DNA from: Alkalicaulis satelles
Lineage (GTDB): Bacteria > Pseudomonadota > Alphaproteobacteria > Caulobacterales > Maricaulaceae
DNA length: 64,000 bases
Reading direction: 5' to 3'
Assembly: GCF_008630495.1 (NCBI RefSeq)
Contig: NZ_VWOJ01000001.1
Span: 930,001 to 994,000 of the forward strand
Below the pieces are notes generated by a model. It was given only the letters and a program-made list of their open reading frames with translations, made no database searches and was not told where the DNA came from. Shown here piece after piece: positions 8,820 through 17,358 of the stretch (its first letter is position 1; every line of letters begins with the position of its first letter). A program made the position numbers and the translations under genes.

Positions 8820-9077
8820 TCAGCCGCCTGCCAGCTTTTCGGGCTTTCGGGGATGGGACTGTTGGCGCGCGGCCGATCCGGGCGCCGGAATCGCCCGGCC
8901 CATCTCCTGGCGCGCCTGAAGCCATTGGGCAATGGCGTCCATCGCGTTCGCGACCGCTTCCTGCGGGGTCTCCCCGTCAGACACGCACCCGTCGAGATCG
9001 GGGACCATGGCCATATACCCTCCCCCATCCTCCTGGGAGAGCGGCGTGACCCGAATTTCATAATGTGTATCAGCCAT
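8820..9077 (-). CDS. hicB: HicB-family antitoxin
   Basis: This 85-residue protein carries the standard HicB partial RNase-H-like fold: YEIRVTPLSQEDGGGYMAM, then VPDLDGCVSDGETPQEAV and a long helix ANAMDAIAQWLQARQ. The ATG at 9077 has GGGAGG at good spacing; an ATG at 9116 is possible but the extra residues are not family-like. The C-terminal tail is Pro/Arg/Lys-rich and shows no clear DNA-binding domain. It is separated by 95 bases from the next gene, another HicB-like protein, and the only HicA gene lies beyond that. Confidence 0.8.
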   Translation of the reverse strand: MADTHYEIRVTPLSQEDGGGYMAMVPDLDGCVSDGETPQEAVANAMDAIAQWLQARQEMGRAIPAPGSAARQQSHPRKPEKLAGG

Positions 9078-9221
9078 TAGAGGCCTCCCGCCGGTCCAGA
9101 TGCGCCCGGAGCTCAACTCATAGGGGATTTATCGCGAAAGCACCACCCTCCCCCATTTGCCCCCGCGCACGCCTTCAGGCAGGCTGAGACGCTGTAGACA
9201 GGCGATACGGAGGGACGGGCC

Positions 9222-9890
9222 ATGATCGCGGCGCTGGTGCTGGCGTTTTCAGGCGGACATGCAGGCGAGATCGAACGGGAGGGGCAGGTCATGGCGAGCC
9301 TGCTCGCCGGCGTCTGGTCCAATGCGGCCCAGTACGAGGCCGCGGACGAGAGCCTCAAGCGCCCGCCCGCGGCAGGCCACCCCTATGACTGGCTCGACCT
9401 GCAGCATGCGCGCTTTGTCTCAATCGACACGCCCCACATTCCCGGCGACGCGGTGTATCTGGAATGGCGCGAGGGCGGGCCGGACGGGCCGGTGAGCCGC
9501 CAGCGCCTGTGGGTGTTCCACAGCGAGATCCTGCCCGATGAAAGCCCGCTCACCGGCATGGATTTCTACACTTTCCGCGACCCGGCCGCGTTTGAGGGAC
9601 GCACGGGATGGGAGGATTTCACAGACCTCACCCCAGACGATCTGATCGGCTATCCGCAAGCCTGCCAGCTCAGGCCCGTCTCGCGCGAAGGCGGCGAGAC
9701 CGTGCTGGCGGTGGATGAGGCCGATTGCGTGATCACCGCACAGTCCGGGCGCACCATGGGGATCAGCGCGCGCGTCTCCATCAGCTTTGGCCGGATCGCG
9801 TATTCGGAATCCGGCCGGCTGGAGGACGGCGAATACGCCTTCAAGGTTCCCGGCGCGGGCGCCTACCATTTCGAGCGGGTCTGGAACTGA
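9222..9890 (+). CDS. CpeT/CpcT-like secreted protein
   Basis: This 222-residue protein resembles the CpeT/CpcT family (once DUF1001), beta-barrel proteins first known as phycobilin lyases but widespread in non-photosynthetic bacteria with unknown role. The family-like points are LAGVWSNAAQYEAA (about residues 28-41), VYLEWREGG, RQRLWVFHSE, the central acidic Phe-rich segment and a late FGRIAYSESGRLEDGEY strand. The first 15 residues (MIAALVLAFSGGHAG) look like a short signal peptide. GGAGGGACGGGCC precedes the ATG. Two cysteines (in YPQACQL and EADCVI) could form a disulfide in the periplasm. No bilin or photosynthesis gene is nearby, so a lyase role should not be assumed. Confidence 0.65.
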   Translation: MIAALVLAFSGGHAGEIEREGQVMASLLAGVWSNAAQYEAADESLKRPPAAGHPYDWLDLQHARFVSIDTPHIPGDAVYLEWREGGPDGPVSRQRLWVFHSEILPDESPLTGMDFYTFRDPAAFEGRTGWEDFTDLTPDDLIGYPQACQLRPVSREGGETVLAVDEADCVITAQSGRTMGISARVSISFGRIAYSESGRLEDGEYAFKVPGAGAYHFERVWN

Positions 9891-9894
9891 CGCG

Positions 9895-12800
9895 TCAGGG
9901 CGCCAGAGCGATCTCCCCCGCCCGTCCGGGGCCATAAACGGCCGAGATCTGCGCCACGCGCAGGCGCGCGCCCTCTGTTCCGCCGGGCAGAACCGAAGCG
10001 ATCACGCCCGCCTCCAGCGACAGCGCAGGAACAGCCGTCTCGCCCTGCCAAACGACTGTTTCATCGGCATTGAGAAGCGACACCGCATAGCGCTCGCTCT
10101 CCTCGCCCAGCGGGATGTCCGCGCCCCAGGCGTCGGCGTCCAAGCGCCCGCGCCGCACCCAGCGCGCCTCCAGCGCGCCGTTCCTGACGTGCGCGCGCAC
10201 ATGCACAGGGCTGAGCGGGCGGATGTCCGCGCCGTGATAGCCCGCCTCGATCACCCGCGCGGACGGATCATTGAGCGCTGCGCCCGGCGGGACGGCGGCG
10301 AGGATCAGCGCTTCGCCGCGCTCACCGGCGCTGACCGGAACCACCGCCCCCGCCCCGTCCAGCACCACCACGCGCGCGCCCTCGCCCGCCCCTGACAGGG
10401 GCGATCCGCCCATGCCACGCAGGAGCCCGGTGAGGCGCCAGTCCTGCGGCCCGGTCATCTCCGCCGTCTCGAAGCTCAAAACCTCCCAGCCCTCGCCCGT
10501 TTCCACCGCCAGCCGGTTGGCGCCGGACAGAAGCGCGGCGCGCGTGACGCTGGACAGCGCCCCGTTATCCAGGCGCAGTTCCATCACATTGCCCTTGTCG
10601 ATCCGGCCCTCAAAGCCCGGCCCCAGCGGGGCGGTCAGAACGCCGGTGAAGGCCGGCGCGGTGATGCGCGCGCGTTCGCTGGCCGTCTCCAGGCTGGCGC
10701 CGGCATAGATCACCAGCTCGCCCGGCCAGGGATCAGCAGACGCCGCCGCCCATAATCCGCCGCGCGCGCCCTCGCCCGGCGCCAGCGGCAGGTCCAGCGC
10801 GCGCAGGAGGGGCCGGGAGGGCAGAGCCGCCGCCTCGCCCGCGCCCGGTTCGGGGCCGGTGATCAGGGCCGGGCCGGGGCTCGCCCCGGTCAGTTCCGCG
10901 CGCCGGGCGCTGAGCCCTTCGGTCACCGCGATGCGCCAGACCCGGCCCGCAGGCCCGGCATCAAGCGTCACCGCATCGCCCGGCTCCAGCGCGCTCAAAG
11001 ACGGCGGCAGCACCAGGCGCGCCGTCTCGGCTTCGGCCCGCGCCCGGGTCAGCAGTGTCTGCGCCCAGCCCGCCGCCAGCGTGCGGTCAGCCAGCGCAGG
11101 GATACGCAGATCGATCAGCCCTTCGCGCACGCTATCCAGCCCGTGGGCGTAAACCGAGGCCGGGCGGTAATCGCCGTCATCGGCCAGGAAGGTCAGGCGC
11201 GCGCCTTCGGGCCGGGCCTCTTCCGGCGCTCTTGAAAAGCTCACCCGCTCGCCATCGCCGCGCACGGCCAGATTCAGCCCCTCCAGCGCCAGCGGCGCAC
11301 CTTCCGGCGTCACGGGGATGCAGGCCGGCCCATCCGCCCGGTCGGCCAGCACAAAACCAAACGCTGCGCCCAGCTGGTCGATCAGATCGCGCGCGCGCAC
11401 CGGGGGCTCGATGACGAAGCCGGCCAGCACGCCGGTCAGGCGCGACGCATCCAGCTCTGCAAGCCCTGCGCGCGCCGCAATATCGCTGACAAGCCGCGCC
11501 AGCGGCGACTGGCCCGCCCGCCCGGTCAGCCAGTGACCGGTGCGCCAGTTCGGCCCGTCCGCCCAGACATCGCTACGGGCGGGAAACTCAGGGAAGGGCC
11601 GCGCATCCCAGGTCCATACATGGCTCATGGCCATATCCAGCATGGGCCCGCCATAGACCGGCGAGAGCGGATTGACGCCCGGCGCGGTCCAATAGGCGTA
11701 CAGCGCCTCGATATAGCGCCGCTGGATCAGATCATCGCGCGCGCCGGTGGAGAAATAGGGCGCAAAACTCTCCGAGCTTTTGGGGTCAATGAACACGTTG
11801 GGCTGGTTGGCGCCCTTGTCCACCGCCGGGCAGCCCAGTTCCACCAGACGCACCGGCTTCATGGCCGGGACCCAGTCCGTAGGCGACGCGTTGCGCACGC
11901 CATCCAGCCGCTCGTGATGGGCGTTGGCCCACCAGCGGCGCAAATCCTTGTAGCGCCACACCCAGGGCTCGTCATGGGCGCCGTCGGTGATGGGGGTGCG
12001 CGCCTGCGCCTCCCGGTCGGCTGGGCTGGCATAGAACCAGTCATACCCCTCCCCGCCCTCCACATTGGCGCTCAGATAGTCCCGGTCATAAATGGAGGCC
12101 GCGCCCGCCAGCGCGTCGAGATGGGCCGCACCCTCGCGCCAGTCGGCCAGCGGGGCGTACCAGTCAATGCCCACATAATCGATGTTCTCATCCGCCCACA
12201 GCGGATCGAGATGAAACAGCCGGTCGCCGCCGCCGGGCGCATGCCCGAAATATTCCGACCAGTCGGCGGCATAGGAGAGCTTCACCTGCGGCCCCAGCAG
12301 GGCGCGCGCCTCACCGGCCAGATGCTTGAGGTGGGACACGAAGGGATAATCAGCCGGGCCGGAGCGCACCTGGGTGAGAGAGCGCATTTCCGATCCGATG
12401 ATCAGGCTCTCCACCCCGCCCGCCGCCTTGGCCAGCGACCCATGGTGCAGGATGAAGCGCGAGAAGGACCAGGCGTCCGGGCCGGAATAGGCGATGGTCT
12501 CGCCGCTGACGCTGAAATGACTGGCCAGCGCCCCGCCATGGAACGCGCTCACCTGATCGGCCGCCACGGCGCTCTGGTCGGGCGAGCCGGGCTGGCCCGG
12601 CGCCGGGTGGCAGGTGATGCGCCCGCGCCAGGGATAGGCGCCCTGCTCCGCCCCGCCCCAGGGATCGGGCAGGCCATTGCCCGGCGCCACGTCCATCAGG
12701 ATGAAGGGATAGAGCGTGACCTGATAGCCGCGAGCTTTGAGCGCCTTGATGGCCATGATCACCGTCTCGTCGCCGGGGGCGCCGCCATAGGCCGGCCCCT

Positions 12801-13713
12801 CGCCCGAGCCGCTGACCAGATGGGCGGTGGCGCGCGTCTCGCCTGCGGCGCTCCAGATCAGGGGCCGGGTGACTTTCTCGCGCGTCTCCACGCCGGGGCG
12901 GATCTCGCACTCTGCGCAGCGCAGATCGGTCCCGAACCAGGCGGTGACCAGCGCCACGCTCTGACAATTGGGCAGCGCGCGGGCCAGATCGTCCAGCGCG
13001 GCTTCCAGATCGCTGCCCGCGCGCGCGGTATGGCGGTTTTCAGGGCGGTCCTGGCCCTCGCGGATCTCGCGCGCCACAGCCCGGTCGGCATAGGCGAACT
13101 CGCCAGACGCCGGGATCAGGCACATGCCGCGCACCGCCTCTTCCAGCCCGCCCGCTTCTCCCTCGGCCGCCGCGATGATCTCGAACGACAGATTGGGAAT
13201 GCGCTCGCCATAGGGTGTGAGATCGAGATCTTCAAACACCGCATAGGCCAGGCCGCGATAGGCCGGCGCGGCGCCCTCGATGGCGGTGATCAGCGGATCG
13301 GGCGCCTGGTCTTCAGCGCCGGTATAGATGCGCACCAGCGCGCCGGCCCGCTCGAACGGCTCGCCATTGGCCCAGATGCGCCCGACCCCGCCAATCGGCC
13401 CTTCGGCCAGCCCCACCGCAAAGCTCAGCGAGTAGCGGTACTCGGTGGTCTTCGGCCCGCCCTTGCCGCCCCCGGACGAGCGGGTCTGGGCGCTCTCGCG
13501 AAAGCGCGCCGCCCAGATCACCTGTCCGGTCACGCGCATGCGGCCATAGACGATGGGAATCCCGGCGCCTTCCGTCGAGGTCTGCACCGACAGTTCGGAG
13601 AGGCGCGGTCCTTCACGGTCCCGCGCAAACAGGCCGGTAATCGCGCGCTGGGCTGCGCCGCCGATGAAGGCGGCTGCCAGACGCGCCGCGCCGGGCAGAA
13701 TCACCTGACCCAT
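9895..13713 (-). CDS. GTA baseplate 'megatron' / TIM-barrel-like protein (RcGTA g15 homologue)
   Basis: This 1272-residue protein is the largest GTA structural protein. In R. capsulatus GTA, gp15 forms the central baseplate spike that contacts the host envelope. The N-terminus MGQVILPGAARLAAAFIGG is characteristic of the family. A glycoside-hydrolase-like TIM barrel occupies about residues 400-750 and contains NIDYVGIDWYAPL and VRLVELGCPAVDKG. Phage tail-like beta domains follow, ending in a fibronectin-like C-terminus. It is the last gene of the GTA operon and is full length and in frame, which argues against long neglect of the cluster. It begins 24 bases after the g14 stop. It ends five bases from the convergent CpeT-like gene. 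Confidence 0.93.
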   Translation of the reverse strand: MGQVILPGAARLAAAFIGGAAQRAITGLFARDREGPRLSELSVQTSTEGAGIPIVYGRMRVTGQVIWAARFRESAQTRSSGGGKGGPKTTEYRYSLSFAVGLAEGPIGGVGRIWANGEPFERAGALVRIYTGAEDQAPDPLITAIEGAAPAYRGLAYAVFEDLDLTPYGERIPNLSFEIIAAAEGEAGGLEEAVRGMCLIPASGEFAYADRAVAREIREGQDRPENRHTARAGSDLEAALDDLARALPNCQSVALVTAWFGTDLRCAECEIRPGVETREKVTRPLIWSAAGETRATAHLVSGSGEGPAYGGAPGDETVIMAIKALKARGYQVTLYPFILMDVAPGNGLPDPWGGAEQGAYPWRGRITCHPAPGQPGSPDQSAVAADQVSAFHGGALASHFSVSGETIAYSGPDAWSFSRFILHHGSLAKAAGGVESLIIGSEMRSLTQVRSGPADYPFVSHLKHLAGEARALLGPQVKLSYAADWSEYFGHAPGGGDRLFHLDPLWADENIDYVGIDWYAPLADWREGAAHLDALAGAASIYDRDYLSANVEGGEGYDWFYASPADREAQARTPITDGAHDEPWVWRYKDLRRWWANAHHERLDGVRNASPTDWVPAMKPVRLVELGCPAVDKGANQPNVFIDPKSSESFAPYFSTGARDDLIQRRYIEALYAYWTAPGVNPLSPVYGGPMLDMAMSHVWTWDARPFPEFPARSDVWADGPNWRTGHWLTGRAGQSPLARLVSDIAARAGLAELDASRLTGVLAGFVIEPPVRARDLIDQLGAAFGFVLADRADGPACIPVTPEGAPLALEGLNLAVRGDGERVSFSRAPEEARPEGARLTFLADDGDYRPASVYAHGLDSVREGLIDLRIPALADRTLAAGWAQTLLTRARAEAETARLVLPPSLSALEPGDAVTLDAGPAGRVWRIAVTEGLSARRAELTGASPGPALITGPEPGAGEAAALPSRPLLRALDLPLAPGEGARGGLWAAASADPWPGELVIYAGASLETASERARITAPAFTGVLTAPLGPGFEGRIDKGNVMELRLDNGALSSVTRAALLSGANRLAVETGEGWEVLSFETAEMTGPQDWRLTGLLRGMGGSPLSGAGEGARVVVLDGAGAVVPVSAGERGEALILAAVPPGAALNDPSARVIEAGYHGADIRPLSPVHVRAHVRNGALEARWVRRGRLDADAWGADIPLGEESERYAVSLLNADETVVWQGETAVPALSLEAGVIASVLPGGTEGARLRVAQISAVYGPGRAGEIALAP

Positions 13714-13737
13714 GGGCGGGCCTCCTTCATGTCAGGA

Positions 13738-14154
13738 TCAGTTTTCAGGAAAGGCGAAGGCGCCGCAGACGCGCCGGCGCCACCAGGGGACCAGCGCGCT
13801 CTCGCACACCGCGCGTCCCTGCATGGCGTGGATCATATGGCCGGGCGCGCTGAGGATGGCGCAATGGCTGGCCGGGGCGCCGGGCGCATAGCGAAAGACG
13901 ATCACATCGCCCGGCCGGGCCGTCTCCACCGGGACCAGCCAGCGCCGCGCCGCATCATGCAGGGTGTCTTCCCCGCCCCGCCCGGCCCAGCCCGGGTCAT
14001 AGGGCGGCACGCTTTGCGGTTCATCGCCATGGAGCGCGCGCCACACCCCGCGGATCAGGCCCAGGCAATCACACCCCGCCCCGCGCAGGCTCGCCTGATG
14101 GCGATAGGGCGTGCCGAGCCAGAGCCGCGCCTCGGCCAGCGCGCGCGCCCTCAT
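13738..14154 (-). CDS. GTA NlpC/P60-family cell-wall peptidase (RcGTA g14 homologue)
   Basis: This 138-residue peptidase of the NlpC/P60 superfamily sits in the GTA baseplate, where it is thought to open peptidoglycan of the recipient cell for DNA entry. The catalytic cysteine is in GCDCLGLIRGVW (second cysteine, about residue 29) and the catalytic histidine in PASHCAIL (about residue 97). The length matches the GTA family. It starts four bases inside the end of g13 (ATGA overlap) and precedes g15, which is the conserved order of tail genes. Confidence 0.92.
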   Translation of the reverse strand: MRARALAEARLWLGTPYRHQASLRGAGCDCLGLIRGVWRALHGDEPQSVPPYDPGWAGRGGEDTLHDAARRWLVPVETARPGDVIVFRYAPGAPASHCAILSAPGHMIHAMQGRAVCESALVPWWRRRVCGAFAFPEN

Positions 14155-15029
14155 CTCTTGCCCCCGTCGCGCACGGCTTCCGACCCCGCAGCGCGCAGGA
14201 TCAGATCATTGCCCGGCATATGGGGACAGCCGCGGAAATTGACCGCGTTGGAAAACTGGCCCGCGCAGGTCTCGAAGCGCTTGTCGCAGCCGGCGGTGAT
14301 CTCGAACCCGTCGCCCGCCTGCACCGGCGCGGCCGGAACCGGGTCCAGCTCCAGCGCCGCCCCGTCCGGCCCATGACGATGGGCCGTGACGCGCTGGCGC
14401 GCGCCGGTATTGGCGCCGCTGGTCCAGACGATCACCCCGCGCGCAAACCAGCCCGGCGCAAAGCTCTCCAGCCCGCCCGCCAGCAGCGCGCCGGGCGCCA
14501 GCGCCTGCGTGACCGTTCCAGCGCCGCGCCAGCCGGGCGCGTCGAGATCCACGCCGCAGCGTTCATCGCCCAGCTCGGCGTCGCAGGCGCGCGCAAACAC
14601 CCGCCCGATCAGCCGGTCGAGCCGCGCCGACAGGCCCGACAATTCGGCCTCAAACCCCGAAGGCCCGCGCCGCACCGCGCCCAGCTCGCCGGTGAAGGTG
14701 CGCCAGTTCAGCGCCGGATCGCGCCAGTCCACGCGCCAGACTTCCACCCGCGCCTGGTCCCACAGCCCGTTATCGAGATCGGCCTGGCTGACCCCGTCCG
14801 CGCGCATCACGCCGAACACCGCCCCGCGCGCCGCGCCATCGCCGGCGCGCATCTCGCCGGCCTCGAACCCGCCGCCGGGCTGGCAGGCAACGCCCGCGAC
14901 GGTGAGCGCCCGGTCATGATCGGTAAACCCGAACACCGCGCCATCGCGCCGCTGCGCAATCCAGCACCAGGCCAAAGTCGTCACCCCCGCCTCCAGCGTC
15001 AGCCGGAGCGGTTCAGGTATGGGGATCAT
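14151..15029 (-). CDS. GTA baseplate hub protein, DUF2163 (RcGTA g13 homologue)
   Basis: This 292-residue protein of the DUF2163/phage BR0599 type forms the baseplate hub of GTA particles. Near the N-terminus is FGFTDHDRALTV, a diagnostic stretch, and the C-terminus has the Cys-containing set GCDKRFETCAGQF...NFRGCPHMPGND. Those cysteines correspond to the metal- or iron-sulfur-binding corner of lambda gpL-like hub proteins; binding here is inference. Its end overlaps g14. Upstream there is a 515-base gap full of repeats before g12, whereas these two genes are close together in RcGTA. Confidence 0.92.
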   Translation of the reverse strand: MIPIPEPLRLTLEAGVTTLAWCWIAQRRDGAVFGFTDHDRALTVAGVACQPGGGFEAGEMRAGDGAARGAVFGVMRADGVSQADLDNGLWDQARVEVWRVDWRDPALNWRTFTGELGAVRRGPSGFEAELSGLSARLDRLIGRVFARACDAELGDERCGVDLDAPGWRGAGTVTQALAPGALLAGGLESFAPGWFARGVIVWTSGANTGARQRVTAHRHGPDGAALELDPVPAAPVQAGDGFEITAGCDKRFETCAGQFSNAVNFRGCPHMPGNDLILRAAGSEAVRDGGKR

Positions 15030-15083
15030 GAGAGGGACTTTCTGTGTGGGGGGGGATCATCTCGCCCAAGCCTCCTCCCCTAG

Positions 15084-15153
15084 CGTTTCCCCGGCGAAAG
15101 CCGGGGCCCAGGATAACCGTTGATCTGGATCCCGGCTTTCGCCGGGAAAACGC
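15084..15153 (+). repeat. Type A double-hairpin repeat, copy A1
   Basis: About 70 bases made of two arms of about 29 bases that are near-complementary to each other, each arm also containing its own hairpin (CCCCGGCGAAAGCCGGGG on the left, CCCGGCTTTCGCCGGG on the right). The ends are CGTTTCC and GGAAAACGC. This form resembles bacterial interspersed mosaic (BIME/REP-pair) elements. It lies in the g13-g12 gap. Confidence 0.9.
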
Positions 15154-15195
15154 ATGGGGGGGATGGAGGGGAAAATCATCTGACGCAGGCGCGCC

Positions 15196-15351
15196 CACCC
15201 CTCACCCTACCCTCTCCCCTCAGGGAGGGGAGAGGAGGCTTTGACGCTGCGGTCTATTCGGAAAATGCCTGATCCCAAACTCAAAGGATCAAGCGCGGCG
15301 TGGATGCCCCCTCTCCCCCATGGACATGGGGGAGAGGTAAGGTGAGGGGGC
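15196..15351 (+). repeat. Type B composite repeat, copy B1
   Basis: A 156-base unit starting with CACCCCTCACCCTACC, containing a first hairpin (CTCTCCCCTCAGGGAGGGGAGAG), a stretch with GACGCTGCG and TCGGAAA, and a second hairpin around CCCCCATGGACATGGGGG, ending AAGGTGAGGGGGC. A closely similar unit is at 20562-20716 and a shorter one at 17359-17454. Confidence 0.88.
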
Positions 15352-15385
15352 GCGGGTGATCACCTCGCCTGAACCTCTCAACTCG

Positions 15386-15455
15386 CGTTTCCCCGTCGAA
15401 AGACGGGGCCCAGGAGAACCGTGGGTCTGGATCCCGGCTTGCGCCGGGAAAACGC
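15386..15455 (+). repeat. Type A double-hairpin repeat, copy A2
   Basis: Same architecture and orientation as the copy at 15084, with compensatory changes in the left hairpin (CCCCGTCGAAAGACGGGG), so the stem is kept although the bases differ. This covariation suggests that the structure matters. It follows B1 at almost the same distance as copy A5 follows B3. Confidence 0.9.
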
Positions 15456-15503
15456 GGAGTGGGAGATGGAGGGGAGAAAAGCCTAAAGATCCAGCGCCAT
15501 CCC

Positions 15504-15533
15504 CTTTCCTCCCCCGCTTGCGGGGGAGGAAAG
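15504..15533. repeat. Type C hairpin, copy C1
   Basis: A perfect inverted repeat: CTTTCCTCCCCCGC, a TT loop, then GCGGGGGAGGAAAG. It lies 11 bases beyond the g12 stop, where it could act as a terminator or RNA-end stabiliser, though no T-run follows. Related hairpins are at 20867-20896, 24431-24452 and 24551-24572. Confidence 0.85.
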
Positions 15534-15544
15534 AGGCGCGCTCC

Positions 15545-16159
15545 CTACTCCCTCACCTCCACCAGCGGCACGCTGGGGGCGGCGGCGGCGAAGTGTTCGG
15601 CTGAGAGCTCCAGCCGGTCGGCGTCGAAGCGGGCGGGGCAGTCGAAGCGGAAACCTGCGGTGACCGGCACGCCGGAGGGCGGCGGTTCGGCGAACACGAT
15701 CTGGCCGCCCGACACAGTCACCGGCGTGACCACGCCGTCCACCGCCGCCATGACGCTTTCGGCCACAGGCCTTGTGATAGGCCGCAGCCAGGCGCTGTCC
15801 CCCGTCCCGTAGCGCTTGACGAGATCGAAGGCGGTGCGCTCCCCGTCGCCCTCGCCCAGCGCCTGGTCCAGGGCCGAGGGCTGGGCCGAGGGCAGGCAGG
15901 AGGCGTGGTCCATGGGGTCGGTGAAGCGGAAGGCGTGCAGGCGCCCGCGCCGGGCTTCGAAGAAGGCGATCAGTTCGGCCAGGTCATCGCGCGAGCGCAC
16001 GCCGGGCGCGGCGTCCCAGCGGCGGCGCGAATGGGCCCAGGGGCTGTTGCGCTCCTCGGCGCCGCTGGCCAGCGTGACGATCTCGGTGCGCCGCTCCGGC
16101 CCGCCGCGCGCATGAAGCCCGATGGAGAGCGGAAAGCGCACATCATGAAACACGCTCAC
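15545..16159 (-). CDS. GTA distal tail protein, DUF2460 (RcGTA g12 homologue)
   Basis: This 204-residue DUF2460 protein forms the distal tail ring joining the tail tube to the baseplate hub in GTA particles. The N-terminal MSVFHDVRFPLSIGLHA and the following ERRTEIVTLASGAEERN, WAHSRRRW and FFEARRGRLHAFRF are strongly conserved family stretches. The length matches the family. Its ATG overlaps the end of g11 by four bases, so the two are coupled. Confidence 0.93.
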   Translation of the reverse strand: MSVFHDVRFPLSIGLHARGGPERRTEIVTLASGAEERNSPWAHSRRRWDAAPGVRSRDDLAELIAFFEARRGRLHAFRFTDPMDHASCLPSAQPSALDQALGEGDGERTAFDLVKRYGTGDSAWLRPITRPVAESVMAAVDGVVTPVTVSGGQIVFAEPPPSGVPVTAGFRFDCPARFDADRLELSAEHFAAAAPSVPLVEVRE

Positions 16160-16686
16160 AGCGCCCCCCGTCCCGCCAGCACGGCGCGCGCCACGCTGGC
16201 CGCGATCTGGCGCTCCGACCGGCGCACGGCGTCGGCGGCGTCCGCGCCCGGCGCGGCGTGGATGATGACCTGCACGGGCGGGGCGGCCATGGGCTCGATC
16301 CGGCCCGAGGCCGACGGCGTGAACACTTCCGGCCCCCGCTCGCCCACCAGATAGGGCGCGCTGCTTAAGACCGGCCCGCCTTCGGCGCGCTGGCCGATGA
16401 CATGGTCAAACACCCGGCCCAGACCGGCGGCCAGGCCCTCGACTTGCGGCGCCACGATCTCGCGCACGGCCAGGCGCGCCAGATCGCGCAGGATCGCCTC
16501 GCTCATGCGCGCAAACGACACCTCGCCCGCGCGCGCCGCGGCTTCGAGGCTGGAGGATATGGAGCGCCCGGCGGTCTCGAAGGCCTCGCTGATGCGGTCC
16601 GCGGCGTCCTCGCCGGCGTCCGCGGCTTCATTGAGCGCAGCGGCGGTTTCGGCGGCCCCGGCGCGAGTCTCGGAATGGGATGTCAT
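16156..16686 (-). CDS. GTA short tail tape measure protein (RcGTA g11 homologue)
   Basis: This 176-residue, Ala-rich helical protein sets tail length in GTA particles. RcGTA has an unusually short tape measure for its short tail, and the length here fits. The first 60 residues are predicted helical with regular Ala/Glu spacing (coiled-coil-like), then MSEAILRDLARLAVREIVAP and a C-terminal RGPEVFTPSASGRIEPM typical of tape measure ends. It overlaps the gene upstream (16683) and g12 downstream (16159) by four bases each. Confidence 0.88.
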   Translation of the reverse strand: MTSHSETRAGAAETAAALNEAADAGEDAADRISEAFETAGRSISSSLEAAARAGEVSFARMSEAILRDLARLAVREIVAPQVEGLAAGLGRVFDHVIGQRAEGGPVLSSAPYLVGERGPEVFTPSASGRIEPMAAPPVQVIIHAAPGADAADAVRRSERQIAASVARAVLAGRGAL

Positions 16687-16880
16687 GGAGAGCTCCTTTT
16701 ATCGGGATAGGCCGCGCGCAAAGCCTCCAGCCCGGCCCGGTCCAGCGCCTCGCCGGATGCCGGCGCCAGGGCGGCCAGAAGCGCGCGCCATTCGGCAAGG
16801 CTCAGCGCCCAGAACTCGGATGGAGAAAGGCCCAGGCGCAGCACCGCCGTCTGCAGCCAGGCCCGCCAGCGCGCGCTCAT
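16683..16880 (-). CDS. GTA tail assembly chaperone-like protein (RcGTA g10.1 / rcc01693 type)
   Basis: This small protein of 65 residues matches the rcc01693/phage TAC_6 type: MSARWRAWLQTAVLRLGLSP, then SEFWALSLAEWRALLAAL and a short basic tail. The ATG at 16880 is chosen because GAAGGA lies upstream and the longer frame (to 16976) is antisense-like and overlaps g10. In tailed phages the two genes before the tape measure encode chaperones that coat it during assembly, and that role is inferred here from position and size. Confidence 0.85.
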   Translation of the reverse strand: MSARWRAWLQTAVLRLGLSPSEFWALSLAEWRALLAALAPASGEALDRAGLEALRAAYPDKRSSP

Positions 16881-16890
16881 CAGCGGTCCT

Positions 16891-17178
16891 TCACGACAGA
16901 TTGGCGAGGAAACACGCCGCCACACCTTGCGCCGCCGCGCGCGGATCGGCCTGGCCGGCCAGGGTGTCGGGATCATCCGCGCCGCCCGCCCTGAGCAAGG
17001 CCGCCAGCACGCCGGCCAGCTCGCGCGCGGTGAGCGTGCGCATCTTCGCCCCCAGCGCCTCCAGCCCGTCCGCGCCCAGCAGCGCCTCGATCTCGGCCAG
17101 GGCGGCCAGGGTGAATTTCAGGCGCACGCGCGCCCCGGCGATAACCATCAAGGTCTCGCCCGTCAGCGGGTTCGTCAT
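16891..17178 (-). CDS. GTA-gp10 family tail protein/chaperone (RcGTA g10 homologue)
   Basis: This 95-residue protein belongs to the GTA gp10 family. The core RLKFTLAALAEIEALLGADGL (strand then helix) and LTARELAGVLAALLRAGG helix are family-typical, and NPLTGETLMVIAG at the start fits. It lies directly before g10.1 and g11. GGAG precedes the ATG at 17178. The function is inferred from RcGTA as a tail tube or tape-measure chaperone. Upstream, about 470 bases of repeats separate it from the next gene, which is not a GTA gene. Confidence 0.9.
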   Translation of the reverse strand: MTNPLTGETLMVIAGARVRLKFTLAALAEIEALLGADGLEALGAKMRTLTARELAGVLAALLRAGGADDPDTLAGQADPRAAAQGVAACFLANLS

Positions 17179-17214
17179 GGGGGCTCCGTTGGGGGGGGGT
17201 GAACGTCATTCATG

Positions 17215-17337
17215 CCTTCCCGGAATGGGCGAAGCCCATATCCGGGATCCATCCCCCCTGGTTTCCTACCGCCTCAACAGTGGCCAGTGAGTGGTGGATG
17301 GGTCCCGGGTCTCCCTCCGGTCGCCCGGGAAGGCAGG
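17215..17337 (+). repeat. Type D repeat, copy D1
   Basis: A unit of about 120 bases with inverted ends (CCTTCCCGGAATGGGCG at the left, CGCCCGGGAAGGCAGG at the right) and internal GCCCATATCCGGGATCCATC opposed by GGTGGATGGGTCCCGGG, so that the whole can fold as one long stem. A second copy is at 22684-22803. Both lie in GTA gaps. Confidence 0.85.
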
Positions 17338-17358
17338 GTTGGCGTAAAGCTGTGTTCC

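Noticed and set aside
11533-14376. A 947-codon open frame on the plus strand
   Set aside because: It is antisense to the g15, g14 and g13 genes, has no ribosome binding site and no family-like sequence; such frames are common in GC-rich DNA.
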